A DNA stretch of 64,000 nt from Candidatus Aminicenantota bacterium. GTDB taxonomy: Bacteria > Acidobacteriota > Aminicenantia > Aminicenantales > Saccharicenantaceae. Under the pieces are notes generated by a model. It saw only the letters and a list, made by a program, of their open reading frames with translations. It was not told the origin of the DNA and searched no databases. The translations under genes and the position numbers were made by a program. The stretch is taken from contig JACIYJ010000005.1 of assembly GCA_014360015.1 (NCBI GenBank), forward strand, positions 124,001-188,000, written 5' to 3'. Of the stretch, positions 42,914-51,474 are shown piece after piece (position 1 is the stretch's first letter; every line of letters begins with the position of its first letter).

Positions 42914-43363
42914 AGCAGAGGGATGATAAATTACCCGAGTCAGGAATTTATTTAATTAAAAGAGACTGGTCAAATGAAGGGGGCGACTTATCCGGTCGCC
43001 CCTTTCTATTAATTTTAAGTTTCACCTCAGAGCCCAAGTCCAGATGAAATTTCTGACTGAATAATTTTCAGTGATATTGATTTGACCTCATCAGCTAAAA
43101 ATCTGGGTTTATGTCTTGAAAATAATTATTTGACAGGATTAAGAGCATTGACCGAAAAATAACCCGTGAACAGTTAGTGAATCAATGTAGATTAGTTTAT
43201 AAATCAGATAAGAGCCAACTGGCAGGAAGAAATGCCGGCCGGAATAGGGTTGCCGGAGGCGAGTGATTGAGATATGTTCTGGGTAACAAGTTTGGCTGAA
43301 AGTTGCTTGAATTTATAAAAATTAATAAAATTCAATATAACAATTTACCGAAGGAGGCTCAGA
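42914..43363. other. Intergenic spacer with terminator and an inverted repeat
   Basis: 450 bases. Besides the terminator (42977-43010) there is an inverted repeat TTGAATTT (43307-43314) and AAATTCAA (43328-43335), 13 bases apart, just before the outer-membrane protein gene; it could be an operator. No ORF with a ribosome binding site. Confidence 0.45.
42977..43010 (+). terminator. Factor-independent terminator of the BNR protein gene
   Basis: Stem AAGGGGGCGAC (42977-42987) pairs with GTCGCCCCTTT (42995-43005) across a 7-base loop, with one G-T pair, followed by TTTCTATT. Confidence 0.75.
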
Positions 43364-44143
43364 ATGAAAAGACCCAGCATCATGGTTAGTTCCTTTGGTG
43401 TAATTAAAAAAATTGGGCTTTTTATTCTTCTGGCCTTATTTTTAGTTAATCTGACTTTGGCTGGCGAGCTCTGGCTTGGACTTCAAGGCGGACTCAGCCT
43501 ACCTAACATCAAGGGAGGGACTACCGAGCTCAGTCAGGGTTACACTTCAAGAAAAGCTCCCTTTTTTGGATTGGCTTTTGACTATGCCCTTTCACCGTCT
43601 TTCTCCCTGAGGACTGAAATTAACTATTCATCTCAGGGTGGTCAAAGAAACGGGATACAACCGATTTCTCCTGACCAGGCGGCCGGACTGCCACTTCCCC
43701 CGGGCACGACTATTTATGCCAATTTTAATAACGAGACTATCTTAGATTATCTGGAAGTACCGCTAATAGCTGAACTAGTTATCGGAGAGGAAATAAAATA
43801 TTTTGTCAATGGTGGCGCTTATGCTGGTTATCGGGTTCGGGCTAAGACCATAACCAGCGGGACCAGTCTCCTTTATCTTGATCCTTCAGGCACTATGCCA
43901 TTGGACCCAAATTTGCAGGTCTCTTTTGATGCCGAAACTGACGTCAGTCAGGAAATCAACCGCTGGAATTTTGGGCTGTGTGGTTCAATTGGAGTCAAAG
44001 TTCCATTCGGCACCGGACTGGTAGTTTTGAGCGGCCGGTTCAATTATGGACTCTCTAACATTCAATCTCACCCCGAAATTACCGGTAAGAATCATACCGG
44101 CGCCCTGATAATCTCCCTGAGCTATTTCTATCGGCTGAAATAG
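43364..44143 (+). CDS. Outer-membrane beta-barrel (porin-family) protein
   Basis: 259 residues with signal peptide (GLFILLALFLVNLTLAGE). The mature part alternates: LWLGLQGGLSLPNIKG, FFGLAFDYALSPSFSLRTEINYSSQGGQ, DYLEVPLIAELVIG, KYFVNGGAYAGYRVRAKT, NFGLCGSIGVKVPFG, LIISLSYFYRLK with a terminal aromatic, the pattern of PorT/OmpW-like eight-stranded barrels. AAGGAGG precedes the ATG. Precise function unknown. It is followed 69 bases later by a TM2-domain gene. Confidence 0.88.
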   Translation: MKRPSIMVSSFGVIKKIGLFILLALFLVNLTLAGELWLGLQGGLSLPNIKGGTTELSQGYTSRKAPFFGLAFDYALSPSFSLRTEINYSSQGGQRNGIQPISPDQAAGLPLPPGTTIYANFNNETILDYLEVPLIAELVIGEEIKYFVNGGAYAGYRVRAKTITSGTSLLYLDPSGTMPLDPNLQVSFDAETDVSQEINRWNFGLCGSIGVKVPFGTGLVVLSGRFNYGLSNIQSHPEITGKNHTGALIISLSYFYRLK

Positions 44144-44212
44144 CTTTTGACTTTTACCAGATTTCTGGTTAGTTTAACATTAAAAGCAAATTCATCACTC
44201 AAAGGAGGCAGT

Positions 44213-44467
44213 ATGTCAGAAAAATCAAGGTTTGTGACTTTCTTACTCTGCTGGGTGTTCGGGATTTTTGGGGGACACCGTTTCTATGTCGGCAAGACCG
44301 GGACTGGAGTCATCTGGCTTCTAACTCTTGGCTGTCTGGGAATTGGTGTCCTGATTGACCTGATTTTTATTCTGCTCGGTAAGTTCTATGATGCCCAGAA
44401 CAAACCAGTTCTGGCCTGGTTCAGAACCTGCGATGCTGAAGGCAAGGTGATCAGCTACGTTGTTTGA
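44213..44467 (+). CDS. TM2-domain membrane protein
   Basis: 84 residues from ATG 44213, preceded by AAAGGAGGC; the in-frame ATG at 44147 has no such site. The TM2 pattern is clear: [41 protein letters not shown], two helices joined by a short DRF-like turn (here GGHRFY). Such proteins sit in the inner membrane; their function is poorly known. It probably shares a transcript with the beta-barrel gene. Confidence 0.92.
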   Translation: MSEKSRFVTFLLCWVFGIFGGHRFYVGKTGTGVIWLLTLGCLGIGVLIDLIFILLGKFYDAQNKPVLAWFRTCDAEGKVISYVV

Positions 44468-44472
44468 TTGGC

Positions 44473-44507
44473 AAAAAAAAGAGAGGGGGAGGGCTTGGAC
44501 CCTCCCC
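44473..44507 (-). terminator. Factor-independent terminator of gdhA
   Basis: On the minus strand CCCTCCCC-mate stem GGGGAGGG/CCCTCCCC (44486-44507) with six-base loop is followed by CTCTC and eight Ts. It sits in the convergent gap and may also stop the TM2 transcript. Confidence 0.75.
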
Positions 44508-44547
44508 GGAGGGATTTTAGGTTAAGAAGGAAAACGGTTAAGGGTGC

Positions 44548-45840
44548 TCAGGCCGCCCGGCCCAATGCTCTCAGTGATTCAGCTACCCGTCCCACGGCTA
44601 AAACATAGGCCGCTTCTCTCATCGGGAGCTGATGTTTTTCCATCAAAGCCACTATTTCATGAAAAGCTTTCTTCATCTTTTTCTCGAGTTTCTCAGTTAC
44701 TTCTTCCTCGCTGAAGAAGTATCTTTGCAAGTCCTGGACCCACTCAAGATAAGAAACTGTTACTCCTCCGGCGTTAGCCAGAATGTCGGGACAGACCAGC
44801 ACTCCTTTCTCCACTAAGATCTCATCAGCTTCAGTGGTGGTAGGTCCGTTTGCTCCTTCCAGAATGATCTTAGCTTTAACCTGTCCAGCGTTGTTTTTAT
44901 GAATCTGACCTTCAGTGGCTGCCGGGATCAAAATATCGCATTCCAGGGCGATAAGACTATCGTTGTCAATGGGCTCAGTTTCAGGGAAGTTGACCACCGA
45001 GCCGGTTTGCTTCACCTGTTTTTCCAGCTCGAAGGGATCGATTCCCTTATCACTGTAAATGCCACCAAAAATATCAGTTATGGCGATTATCTTACACCCA
45101 GCCTGGTGGACGAGCTTAGCGATGGATGAGCCTACATTGCCAAAACCCAGAATGGCTACCTTCTTTCCTTCCAAGCTCATTCCTAAGTATTTAGCAGCTT
45201 CTTCCAGGACAAAGAATAGACCCGTTCCTGTGGCCATGGCTCTTCCCTGAGAGCCCCAGAGATGGACTGGTTTGCCGGTGACCACTGCGGGCTCTAAATG
45301 GCCACAGGCCTGGCTGTAAGCATCAGCAATCCAGGCCATGGTCTGGGCATTGGTGAACATATCCGGTGCCGGGACATCCTTGAAAGGACCGATAATGTCC
45401 CTGATGGCCAGAGTGTATTCTTTGGTCAGCTTGCGTAGCTCGTTTTCTGACATCTTAAGAGGATCGCAGATGACCGCACCTTTGCCGCCACCGAACGGCA
45501 GGTCGACAACGGCGCATTTCCAGGTCATCCAGGTGGCTAAGGCTTTGCATTCACTGAGCGTAGCGTTGGGGCTGAACCTGATCCCACCTTTGGCCGGTCC
45601 ACGGACTGTCGAATGCTGAACTCTAAAACCCGTGAATATTTCAGCCCGACCATCATCCATAGTGATCGGGAAGTGAACGATTAATTCTCTTTCCGGATGT
45701 TTCAGCCGCTGGTAAATCCATGGTTCCAAGTCGAGAAAATTAGCAGCTTTTTCGAACTGCAGAGTGGCTTCAAAAAAGGGGTCGTATTCTTTGGTTTCAG
45801 GTATTGGATGAATGTAATGGACTTTGGCTTTTTCCGGCAT
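44548..45840 (-). CDS. gdhA: Glutamate dehydrogenase (Glu/Leu/Phe/Val dehydrogenase family)
   Basis: 430 residues, the size of hexameric bacterial enzymes. Substrate-binding RVQHSTVRGPAKGGIRFSP, catalytic Lys in VDLPFGGGKGAVICDP, catalytic Asp in DVPAPDMFTNAQTM, glycine-rich dinucleotide site VAILGFGNVGSSIAKL. The acidic residue at the end of the second strand of the Rossmann fold (IIAITDIFGG) favours NAD. It interconverts glutamate with 2-oxoglutarate and ammonia, most likely in the degradative direction in a peptide-fermenting cell. AAGGAG precedes the ATG. Transcribed with an 81-residue gene 12 bases upstream under a sigma-54-type promoter. Confidence 0.96.
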   Translation of the reverse strand: MPEKAKVHYIHPIPETKEYDPFFEATLQFEKAANFLDLEPWIYQRLKHPERELIVHFPITMDDGRAEIFTGFRVQHSTVRGPAKGGIRFSPNATLSECKALATWMTWKCAVVDLPFGGGKGAVICDPLKMSENELRKLTKEYTLAIRDIIGPFKDVPAPDMFTNAQTMAWIADAYSQACGHLEPAVVTGKPVHLWGSQGRAMATGTGLFFVLEEAAKYLGMSLEGKKVAILGFGNVGSSIAKLVHQAGCKIIAITDIFGGIYSDKGIDPFELEKQVKQTGSVVNFPETEPIDNDSLIALECDILIPAATEGQIHKNNAGQVKAKIILEGANGPTTTEADEILVEKGVLVCPDILANAGGVTVSYLEWVQDLQRYFFSEEEVTEKLEKKMKKAFHEIVALMEKHQLPMREAAYVLAVGRVAESLRALGRAA

Positions 45841-45852
45841 GGCTTCTCCTTT

Positions 45853-46098
45853 TTATGAAATTGCTTTGACCAAAAGCCTTAAGAGTTTTTCATAACCAGC
45901 TTTTTCAAACTGACTGATGGGAATTTTTTTATCCCGGTAATAAAGATAATGCGCGGTAATTTTTACTTTTTTATTCCTGGGCTGAGCCGCCTTTTTTGAA
46001 ATCCGGTGTATATCGGGGAATTTTATTATCTTGGCCTTTTCTTCGAATTGTTTTTCTTTTTCTGGGACTGTTTTTTTAAGGAAGATTACGTTTTTCAT
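45853..46098 (-). CDS. 81-residue basic protein of unknown function preceding gdhA
   Basis: Starts at ATG 46098 with AAGG eight bases upstream and ends 12 bases before gdhA. The sequence is rich in Lys (about one in four residues) with a KIIKFPDIHRISKK segment and a C-terminal amphipathic helix (QFEKAGYEKLLRLLVKAIS). No family recognised, no membrane helix, no cysteine. Its position as first gene after a sigma-54-type promoter suggests a role tied to glutamate dehydrogenase, for example binding or regulating it; that is inference. Confidence 0.62.
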   Translation of the reverse strand: MKNVIFLKKTVPEKEKQFEEKAKIIKFPDIHRISKKAAQPRNKKVKITAHYLYYRDKKIPISQFEKAGYEKLLRLLVKAIS

Positions 46099-46120
46099 TC
46101 TTTTACCTTCGATTTTTTTG

Positions 46121-46137
46121 TTGCAATTATTATGCCA
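46121..46137 (-). promoter_or_regulatory. Sigma-54 (RpoN) promoter for the 81-residue gene and gdhA
   Basis: Minus strand TGGCATAATAATTGCAA: GG (46136-46135), ten bases, GC (46124-46123), matching the -24/-12 consensus TGGCAyr-N4-TTGCa at every fixed position. The transcript would begin near 46111-46112, about 13 bases before the ATG. Confidence 0.8.
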
Positions 46138-46184
46138 GAGCTAAGTTGTTGATTATAAATAAAAAATATTTCGAAAGAAGTGTG

Positions 46185-46220
46185 ACTATTGCAACTTGCA
46201 ATAGTGCAAATTGCAATAGT
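46185..46220 (-). promoter_or_regulatory. Candidate enhancer site for the sigma-54 activator
   Basis: A perfect inverted repeat, ACTATTGCAA (46185-46194) and TTGCAATAGT (46196-46205) around one C, followed by a third copy of TTGCAATAGT at 46211-46220. The centre is about 83 bases upstream of the predicted start of transcription, the usual distance for an NtrC-type activator; it reaches the stop codon of the activator gene itself. Confidence 0.7.
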
Positions 46221-47590
46221 CAATCTTTCCAGGATTTCATTTTGCGGAAAAGAGAGGAGGGATGAATGCCAAGAATCTTAGCGGCCTGACTCTTATTGTG
46301 GCCTGTAAGTTCCAGGACTTTTTTAATATAGCATTTTTCCAGATGATATAAAGTTGGTAACTCTCTACCTCTGGCTATTTGCTCCAAGATTTTATTTTCC
46401 GGAAGTTCTATTTCCTGCCTGATTTCTTGCGGTAAGAACTGGAGCTGGATTTCTTCAGCCTGATAAAGGGACATAACCCGCTCTATTGTGTTTCTTAATT
46501 CCCGGACATTGCCCGGCCAGGAATAGTTCATCATGGCCTGAGCGGCGGCCGGCTCTATTCCTTTAAAATTTCTCTTTATTTCTCTGTTAAGCTCATCCAT
46601 AAAGGATAAAGCCAGAGGGATAATGTCTTCTTTTCTTTCGCGTAATGGCGGTATGTGAATTGGTACCACGTTCAAGCGGTAGAAAAGGTCAGAGCGAAAA
46701 TTTCCTTTTTCAGTTTCTTTAGTCAGGTCCCGGTTGGTGGCGGCGATAATCCTGACATTAATCTTAATCGGTTGAGAACCACCCAGCCTGAAAAAAGTCC
46801 CATCTTCAATTACCCGCAGGATTTTGGCTTGAAGGGCTAAGGACATATCTCCGATTTCGTCAAAGAAAACTGTTCCTTCATCGGCTTTTTCCAGAAGCCC
46901 GGTTTTTCTCTTTCGGGCATCGGTAAAAGCTCCGGCTTCGTAACCGAAAAGTTCACTTTCCAGCAGGGTTTCCGGGATGGCCGCGCAGTTAATAGCCACT
47001 ATCGGTTTTTCAGCCCTCGGACTGTGATAGTGGATGGCTCGGGCCAAAAGCTCTTTTCCGGTTCCGCTTTCGCCCTGAAGAAGAACCGTAGTCCTGTCAG
47101 ATTGAGCCACCCGAGCCGCGATATCCACCACCTGTTTCATTTTTTTGCTTTGAGCTACGATTTTTCCGAAGTAATAACGCTGCTTTTCTTTTTCAAGTTC
47201 TTCCAGAACTCTCAATCGCAAAGATAACGTTTCTAAAGCCCGCTGGACAGTGGTCTTGAGTTCGCTGAGCTTAAAAGGTTTCAGCAGATAATCATAAGCG
47301 CCCAGCTTCATAGCTTCCACAGCTTTTTCCAGGATTTCGTAAGCTGACATCATGATGACGATGATTTCCCGGTCTGTCTCTTTGATTTTCTTCAGAACTT
47401 CCAGGCCAGAAATTCCAGGAAGCACCAGGTCGAGAAGGATGAGGTGGGGGCGGAATTTCTCCAGAAGCTCTAAAGCTCTTTCACCAGAATCAGCCAGCAA
47501 GATTTCATAGCCTTCTTTTTCCAGGGCTTTTTTTAAATTATTAAGGGTCAGGATTTCATCATCCACGACCATTATCGAGAAGGTGCTCAT
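46220..47590 (-). CDS. Sigma-54-dependent response regulator (NtrC family)
   Basis: 456 residues. Receiver domain 1-120 with phospho-acceptor Asp54 (LILLDLVLPG) and Lys in LLKPFKL; AAA+ sigma-54 domain about 140-375 with Walker A GESGTGKELLARAIH, the sigma-54 loop ELFGYEAGAFTDA (GAFTGA with Gly to Asp, a variant seen in other members), Walker B VFFDEIGDM and RRR-type fingers; C-terminal Fis helix-turn-helix (SQAAKILGIHPSSLFRKMK). When phosphorylated it should form a ring and open sigma-54 promoters. Its gene overlaps the kinase gene by four bases. The inverted repeat at its 3' end and the -24/-12 promoter beyond it make gdhA the prime target. Confidence 0.96.
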   Translation of the reverse strand: MSTFSIMVVDDEILTLNNLKKALEKEGYEILLADSGERALELLEKFRPHLILLDLVLPGISGLEVLKKIKETDREIIVIMMSAYEILEKAVEAMKLGAYDYLLKPFKLSELKTTVQRALETLSLRLRVLEELEKEKQRYYFGKIVAQSKKMKQVVDIAARVAQSDRTTVLLQGESGTGKELLARAIHYHSPRAEKPIVAINCAAIPETLLESELFGYEAGAFTDARKRKTGLLEKADEGTVFFDEIGDMSLALQAKILRVIEDGTFFRLGGSQPIKINVRIIAATNRDLTKETEKGNFRSDLFYRLNVVPIHIPPLRERKEDIIPLALSFMDELNREIKRNFKGIEPAAAQAMMNYSWPGNVRELRNTIERVMSLYQAEEIQLQFLPQEIRQEIELPENKILEQIARGRELPTLYHLEKCYIKKVLELTGHNKSQAAKILGIHPSSLFRKMKSWKD

Positions 47591-49716
47591 GTGATAACCT
47601 CCTCTTTTTTTCCCTGGAGTCTTCCTTTCTGTCTTGTCGGCAGAATGATGGTAAAAGTCGTCCCTTTCCCTGGTTGACTTTTGACCTGGATATCTCCGTT
47701 ATGACTTTTAATGTAAGACAAACTTATGCTTAAACCAAGACCAGTGCCCTGGCTTTTTTTGGTAGTGAAAAACGGGTCGAAAATTTTCTTCAGATTTTCA
47801 GGTGGGATACCTACTCCTGTGTCAGAGATATCAATCTGGATGAAATCTTCAAACTTAATTTTTGATGTTTCAACACTGAGTCGGCCGCCGTCAGGCATGG
47901 CCTGAGCTGCATTGATCAGGATGTTGGTCAGGACCTGTCTGATCTGGTTCAGGTCAGCGGTGATCGGTGGAAGCTGCGGATAAAATTTTTGTTCTATTTT
48001 TACTTTTTTGAAGAGGGGCTGATGGCTGAGAAAAGACAGTGTATCTTCAATGAGCTGGTTGATGTTAACCTTAGTAAACTGGGGTGGGGCCGGCCGGGCA
48101 AAATTGAGTAGACCACGAATGGTCTGAGAAATTCTGTAAACATTGTCCAGAACAACCTCGATTTGCTGTTTTTTCTGAGGGTCCGGTGTTTCTTCAAGAA
48201 GGATTTCCAGGAAAGAAGAAATACCCAGCAGAGGATTGTTGATTTCATGGGCCGCGCCGAGAGCTAACTGACTTAAAGCCGAAAGCTTTTCATACTCAGC
48301 CAGTTTAGCCCGCAGCTTTTCTTTTTCGGTCACATTCTCCACGAGTATGGTTATGCCCAGGAGGCGGTTGTCACCATTGAGAATTGGGAAAAGGGACAGG
48401 TTGAAATATTCTTCTCCATGGCCCCGGTCGAGTTTTCTGGCCAAAAGCTGCCGGGCAACTGATTCTCTGACAACGCGATAGAAGGCTTCTTCGATTTCTT
48501 TATCTTTGAGTACCGGAGCAATTTCAAAGATAGAGGCTCCCCTCTGAATTTCTTCCAGTTCAAAGATAGTCTTAAAATGTTTGTTGAAATGAGTGATCCG
48601 GCCTTCGAGGTCAGTTCCCACCAATCCTAAGGAAATACTGTCTATAAGATGCATGATGTATTGTTCAGACAGCTGGAGTTCTCGGGCCAGACGGTCACTC
48701 TCGATGATTTTATTTTCTAACTCTTTGTTGATCAGATCGAGCTGCCGACGTCTTTCCCGGCATTCATCCAGAGCTCTGGCCAGGTTGGAGGTCAGCTTCT
48801 GAAGGAGAGAAGTTACTCTTCTTGAATAGAGATTGGAAATAATTACCAGAAAAAGGAATGAAGGTATAAAGAAATACAGGATTATCCGGTTAAACCGATG
48901 AACCGGAAGCAGAGCCTCCTTGAGGTCCATTTCCGAAGCTAAATAGATGTTGGTTCCGGGAAGGCGCTGATAAGCACAGAGGACTTCCTGACCGCGATAA
49001 TCGATATGAGTAATTACCCCATTTTCTCCTTTATGCGGGTTGATTTCTCCGGCAAAAGCTTTTTCGGCAAAAGGGAAAGCGCCCAGTTTGGTCGGAGAGA
49101 GAATCAAGCCTTCTGAGCTCAGCAAGAATAATTCGCTGGTTTTACCCACCCTTAGGTCTGAAAGCAAGCCATATAAATAATTCAGGTTAAGAGAGGCGCC
49201 CAGGACTCCGATTATTTTTCCCTGAACGTTCAAGATCGGCTGGGAAATGATCATCACGTTGGTGCCGGTTATATCAGAGAAGAAAATATCAGAAATGAAA
49301 GCCTGGCCCCTCACTGAAACCCGGAAATAATTCCGGTCAGAAATGTTGCCCTGAAGTACCCGGTTATAAGACTGAATTATCTGGCCATCAAGGTCGGCAA
49401 TGAAAATGAAATCGTACCATTTTTTTTCTTGAATGAGACTGAGGAAAAGTTTTTCTTTATCACCCAGGCATTTGAGGTCAGGGCAATCTAACCTGGCAAC
49501 TGAACCGAGGTCGATCAATCGGTCCTGAAGGAAAAGCTGGATAGTTTTGATATTCTCCTGAACAGCTCCGGCCAGCTGCTGATTAATCTGATTTTTGATG
49601 AGTCGGGAAATTTCCAGGTCCACGACCACCAGCAGAAGGATAAAAGGCAGAGCAAAAAAAACTAAGGTCAGAAGGGTATTCCTGGTGGTCAGTTTTTTAA
49701 AATATTTTGAAGCCAA
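47587..49716 (-). CDS. Sensor histidine kinase with extracytoplasmic Cache domain and PAS
   Basis: 709 residues, TTG start with AGGAG nine bases upstream. Membrane helix (about 15-35), extracytoplasmic dCache-type domain (about 40-270; [52 protein letters not shown]), second helix (about 278-300), short coiled coil, PAS domain (about 350-460), HisKA with phospho-His in [13 protein letters not shown], and HATPase_c ([45 protein letters not shown]). Cache domains bind small ligands such as amino acids, carboxylates or amines outside the cell. Coupled (ATGA overlap) to the sigma-54 activator, so it likely reports an external nutrient to gdhA. Confidence 0.95.
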   Translation of the reverse strand: MASKYFKKLTTRNTLLTLVFFALPFILLLVVVDLEISRLIKNQINQQLAGAVQENIKTIQLFLQDRLIDLGSVARLDCPDLKCLGDKEKLFLSLIQEKKWYDFIFIADLDGQIIQSYNRVLQGNISDRNYFRVSVRGQAFISDIFFSDITGTNVMIISQPILNVQGKIIGVLGASLNLNYLYGLLSDLRVGKTSELFLLSSEGLILSPTKLGAFPFAEKAFAGEINPHKGENGVITHIDYRGQEVLCAYQRLPGTNIYLASEMDLKEALLPVHRFNRIILYFFIPSFLFLVIISNLYSRRVTSLLQKLTSNLARALDECRERRRQLDLINKELENKIIESDRLARELQLSEQYIMHLIDSISLGLVGTDLEGRITHFNKHFKTIFELEEIQRGASIFEIAPVLKDKEIEEAFYRVVRESVARQLLARKLDRGHGEEYFNLSLFPILNGDNRLLGITILVENVTEKEKLRAKLAEYEKLSALSQLALGAAHEINNPLLGISSFLEILLEETPDPQKKQQIEVVLDNVYRISQTIRGLLNFARPAPPQFTKVNINQLIEDTLSFLSHQPLFKKVKIEQKFYPQLPPITADLNQIRQVLTNILINAAQAMPDGGRLSVETSKIKFEDFIQIDISDTGVGIPPENLKKIFDPFFTTKKSQGTGLGLSISLSYIKSHNGDIQVKSQPGKGTTFTIILPTRQKGRLQGKKEEVIT

Positions 49717-49782
49717 ATATGAATAACTCCTGTTTATATAATTTTAACAAAAAAAATTTATCCTTTCATAAACTTTGATCTT

Positions 49783-50517
49783 TCAGAAATCTATATAACT
49801 CAGGGTTCGTGGTTTTTCTTCAAGATGAAAAATAATTATGGCCTGGAAAACTTTCCCCAGATTTTTCCAGTCTTCAGGTTTCAGGTTAAAGCCGGGTGGC
49901 TCAGTTGGTGGATTCTTCTTCATCCAGTCTATGGCGGTCTGCATCAATGGGCTGATTTCGATCTTTTTCTCGCTGGCACAGCTCTGGCAAAGCACCCCTT
50001 CTTTCTGCGGATCGAGCCAGCTGGCGGTTTTAACAATCTTACGGCATTTCTGGCAGGTCTTGAAGTCAGGCAAGATTCCATTAATCTTTAAAAACCAGAG
50101 TTCAAAGTATCTGGTGACATATTCAATGGCGCGGCCTGTTTTCGCCGCTTTCAAGATAATCCAGAGAAGGCGATAAAGGAGTTCTTCTTTAGCCCGGTAA
50201 GGGGAAAATTTTTCGGTGAGCTCGGCGATGTAAGAGAAAGCATAGGAGATCTTAAGGTCCTGTAAAAGTTCAAAGGCAGATTCTATCAGGTCGCAATTGC
50301 TGATGGTTACAAAATCGTGTTTCTCTTTTTCATAGTAAAAGATTTTGACCGCAGAGAACGGCTCCAAGCTGCTGCCGAACCGATTGTTGAACTTTCGGGC
50401 TCCTTTAGCTATCCCTCTGACCAGCCCTTTTTCCCGGCTAAAAAAAACTACCAATTTATCCTGCTCAGCAAAATTCTGAGTTCTGAGGATGATGGCTTCA
50501 GACTGGTCTATTGGCAT
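49783..50517 (-). CDS. recO: DNA repair protein RecO
   Basis: 244 residues. N-terminal OB fold (EAIILRTQNFAEQDKLVVFFSREKGLVRGIAKGAR) followed by an all-helical C-terminal domain with a zinc site (FKTCQKCRK...LCQSCASEK). RecO binds SSB and loads RecA with RecR on gapped DNA; recR is not in the window. The ribosome binding site is weak. It follows the RodZ-like gene by 53 bases in the same direction. Confidence 0.94.
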   Translation of the reverse strand: MPIDQSEAIILRTQNFAEQDKLVVFFSREKGLVRGIAKGARKFNNRFGSSLEPFSAVKIFYYEKEKHDFVTISNCDLIESAFELLQDLKISYAFSYIAELTEKFSPYRAKEELLYRLLWIILKAAKTGRAIEYVTRYFELWFLKINGILPDFKTCQKCRKIVKTASWLDPQKEGVLCQSCASEKKIEISPLMQTAIDWMKKNPPTEPPGFNLKPEDWKNLGKVFQAIIIFHLEEKPRTLSYIDF

Positions 50518-50570
50518 GGGTTACCCGCTTTAATCCTGACCTTGAAATCAAGGGATCAAAAAGTTTGCTG

Positions 50571-51356
50571 TTATTCGGGTGGTTTGTCCTGGAGGAGAAA
50601 CTGTTCCAGATTATCCCTGGTTATTTTGATGTTTTTAACCACTGCCCCTCTTTTTCCGAAAGGTTTTCCTGCTTTGCCGTTAAGGGTAAAACTCACTCCA
50701 CCGGCATTGCCCAGGTTGATAATCAGTTCAGACTGGGCTTTGACCGAAGTCTTAAAACCTCCAATCTTTAGGCCGTCCATTACCAGATTACCGTCAGCAT
50801 AAACCTGAATCCAGCAATCTTCATTAAAGGTTAAATCTAAGTTCAGTCCTTCGTATTCCGGAACCGCCGGTGCTGATTGGACAGCTTCAGGTTTTGGTTG
50901 AGGTGGAGTTTGTTCTGCTGGGATAATCGGAGTAGCCTGGGTTTGCTGACTGGCTTTTCTGGCTTCGATGTTTTTCTGGGAACCTTTGATCGAAAGATAA
51001 ATAAGAACCACGAGAAGAACCAGGACAATTACCGTGAGTGATATCCAGACCATTTTGTCTATTTTAAGCCATTCAGCCTTCCCTTTGGTTTTAATCGGTT
51101 GGGTAACTGGAGCTTCGGTTGGTAGCAGTCCCGATTCTTGGTACTTTGGTAGCCAGTCGGAAGGATTCAGACCTATGGAGACAAGATAAGCCTTCAGAAT
51201 TTGACGGGTGAAGAAACCACCAGGCAGCAGGTCAAGCCGGTCGTTTTCGATAGCTTCCAGGTATCGGAGACCGATCTTAGTCTGGAGGGAAATATCTTTC
51301 AAAGAAATGCCCTTCTTTTCTCTTTCCTGTTGTAGCTGTTTACCTAAGCTTTCCAT
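50571..51356 (-). CDS. RodZ-like helix-turn-helix membrane protein
   Basis: 261 residues: Cro-type helix-turn-helix in 1-70 (LGKQLQQEREKKGISLKDISLQTKIGLRYLEAIE), one membrane helix at about 103-123, a Gln/Pro-rich linker, and a C-terminal DUF4115 beta domain (LDLTFNEDCWIQVYADGNLVMDGL, GGVSFTLNGKAGKPFG). RodZ couples MreB filaments to the cell-wall machinery. mreB is not in view, so the name is by architecture. It lies in a minus-strand run after ftsX. Confidence 0.88.
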   Translation of the reverse strand: MESLGKQLQQEREKKGISLKDISLQTKIGLRYLEAIENDRLDLLPGGFFTRQILKAYLVSIGLNPSDWLPKYQESGLLPTEAPVTQPIKTKGKAEWLKIDKMVWISLTVIVLVLLVVLIYLSIKGSQKNIEARKASQQTQATPIIPAEQTPPQPKPEAVQSAPAVPEYEGLNLDLTFNEDCWIQVYADGNLVMDGLKIGGFKTSVKAQSELIINLGNAGGVSFTLNGKAGKPFGKRGAVVKNIKITRDNLEQFLLQDKPPE

Positions 51357-51474
51357 AATCCCAAATAGATTTTAAATAAATGAGAAAAACCAGTCAAACA
51401 ATTTTTTCTTTCAGGCTAAAGGAAATAGTGTTCAGGGCAATAAGATTAAGGAGTCTTATTGGTAGAGGGTATGT

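Noticed and set aside
47000-47110. GAFTDA instead of GAFTGA as a sign of an inactive sigma-54 activator
   Set aside because: This Gly-to-Asp variant occurs in other active-looking members, and all other ATPase motifs are intact.
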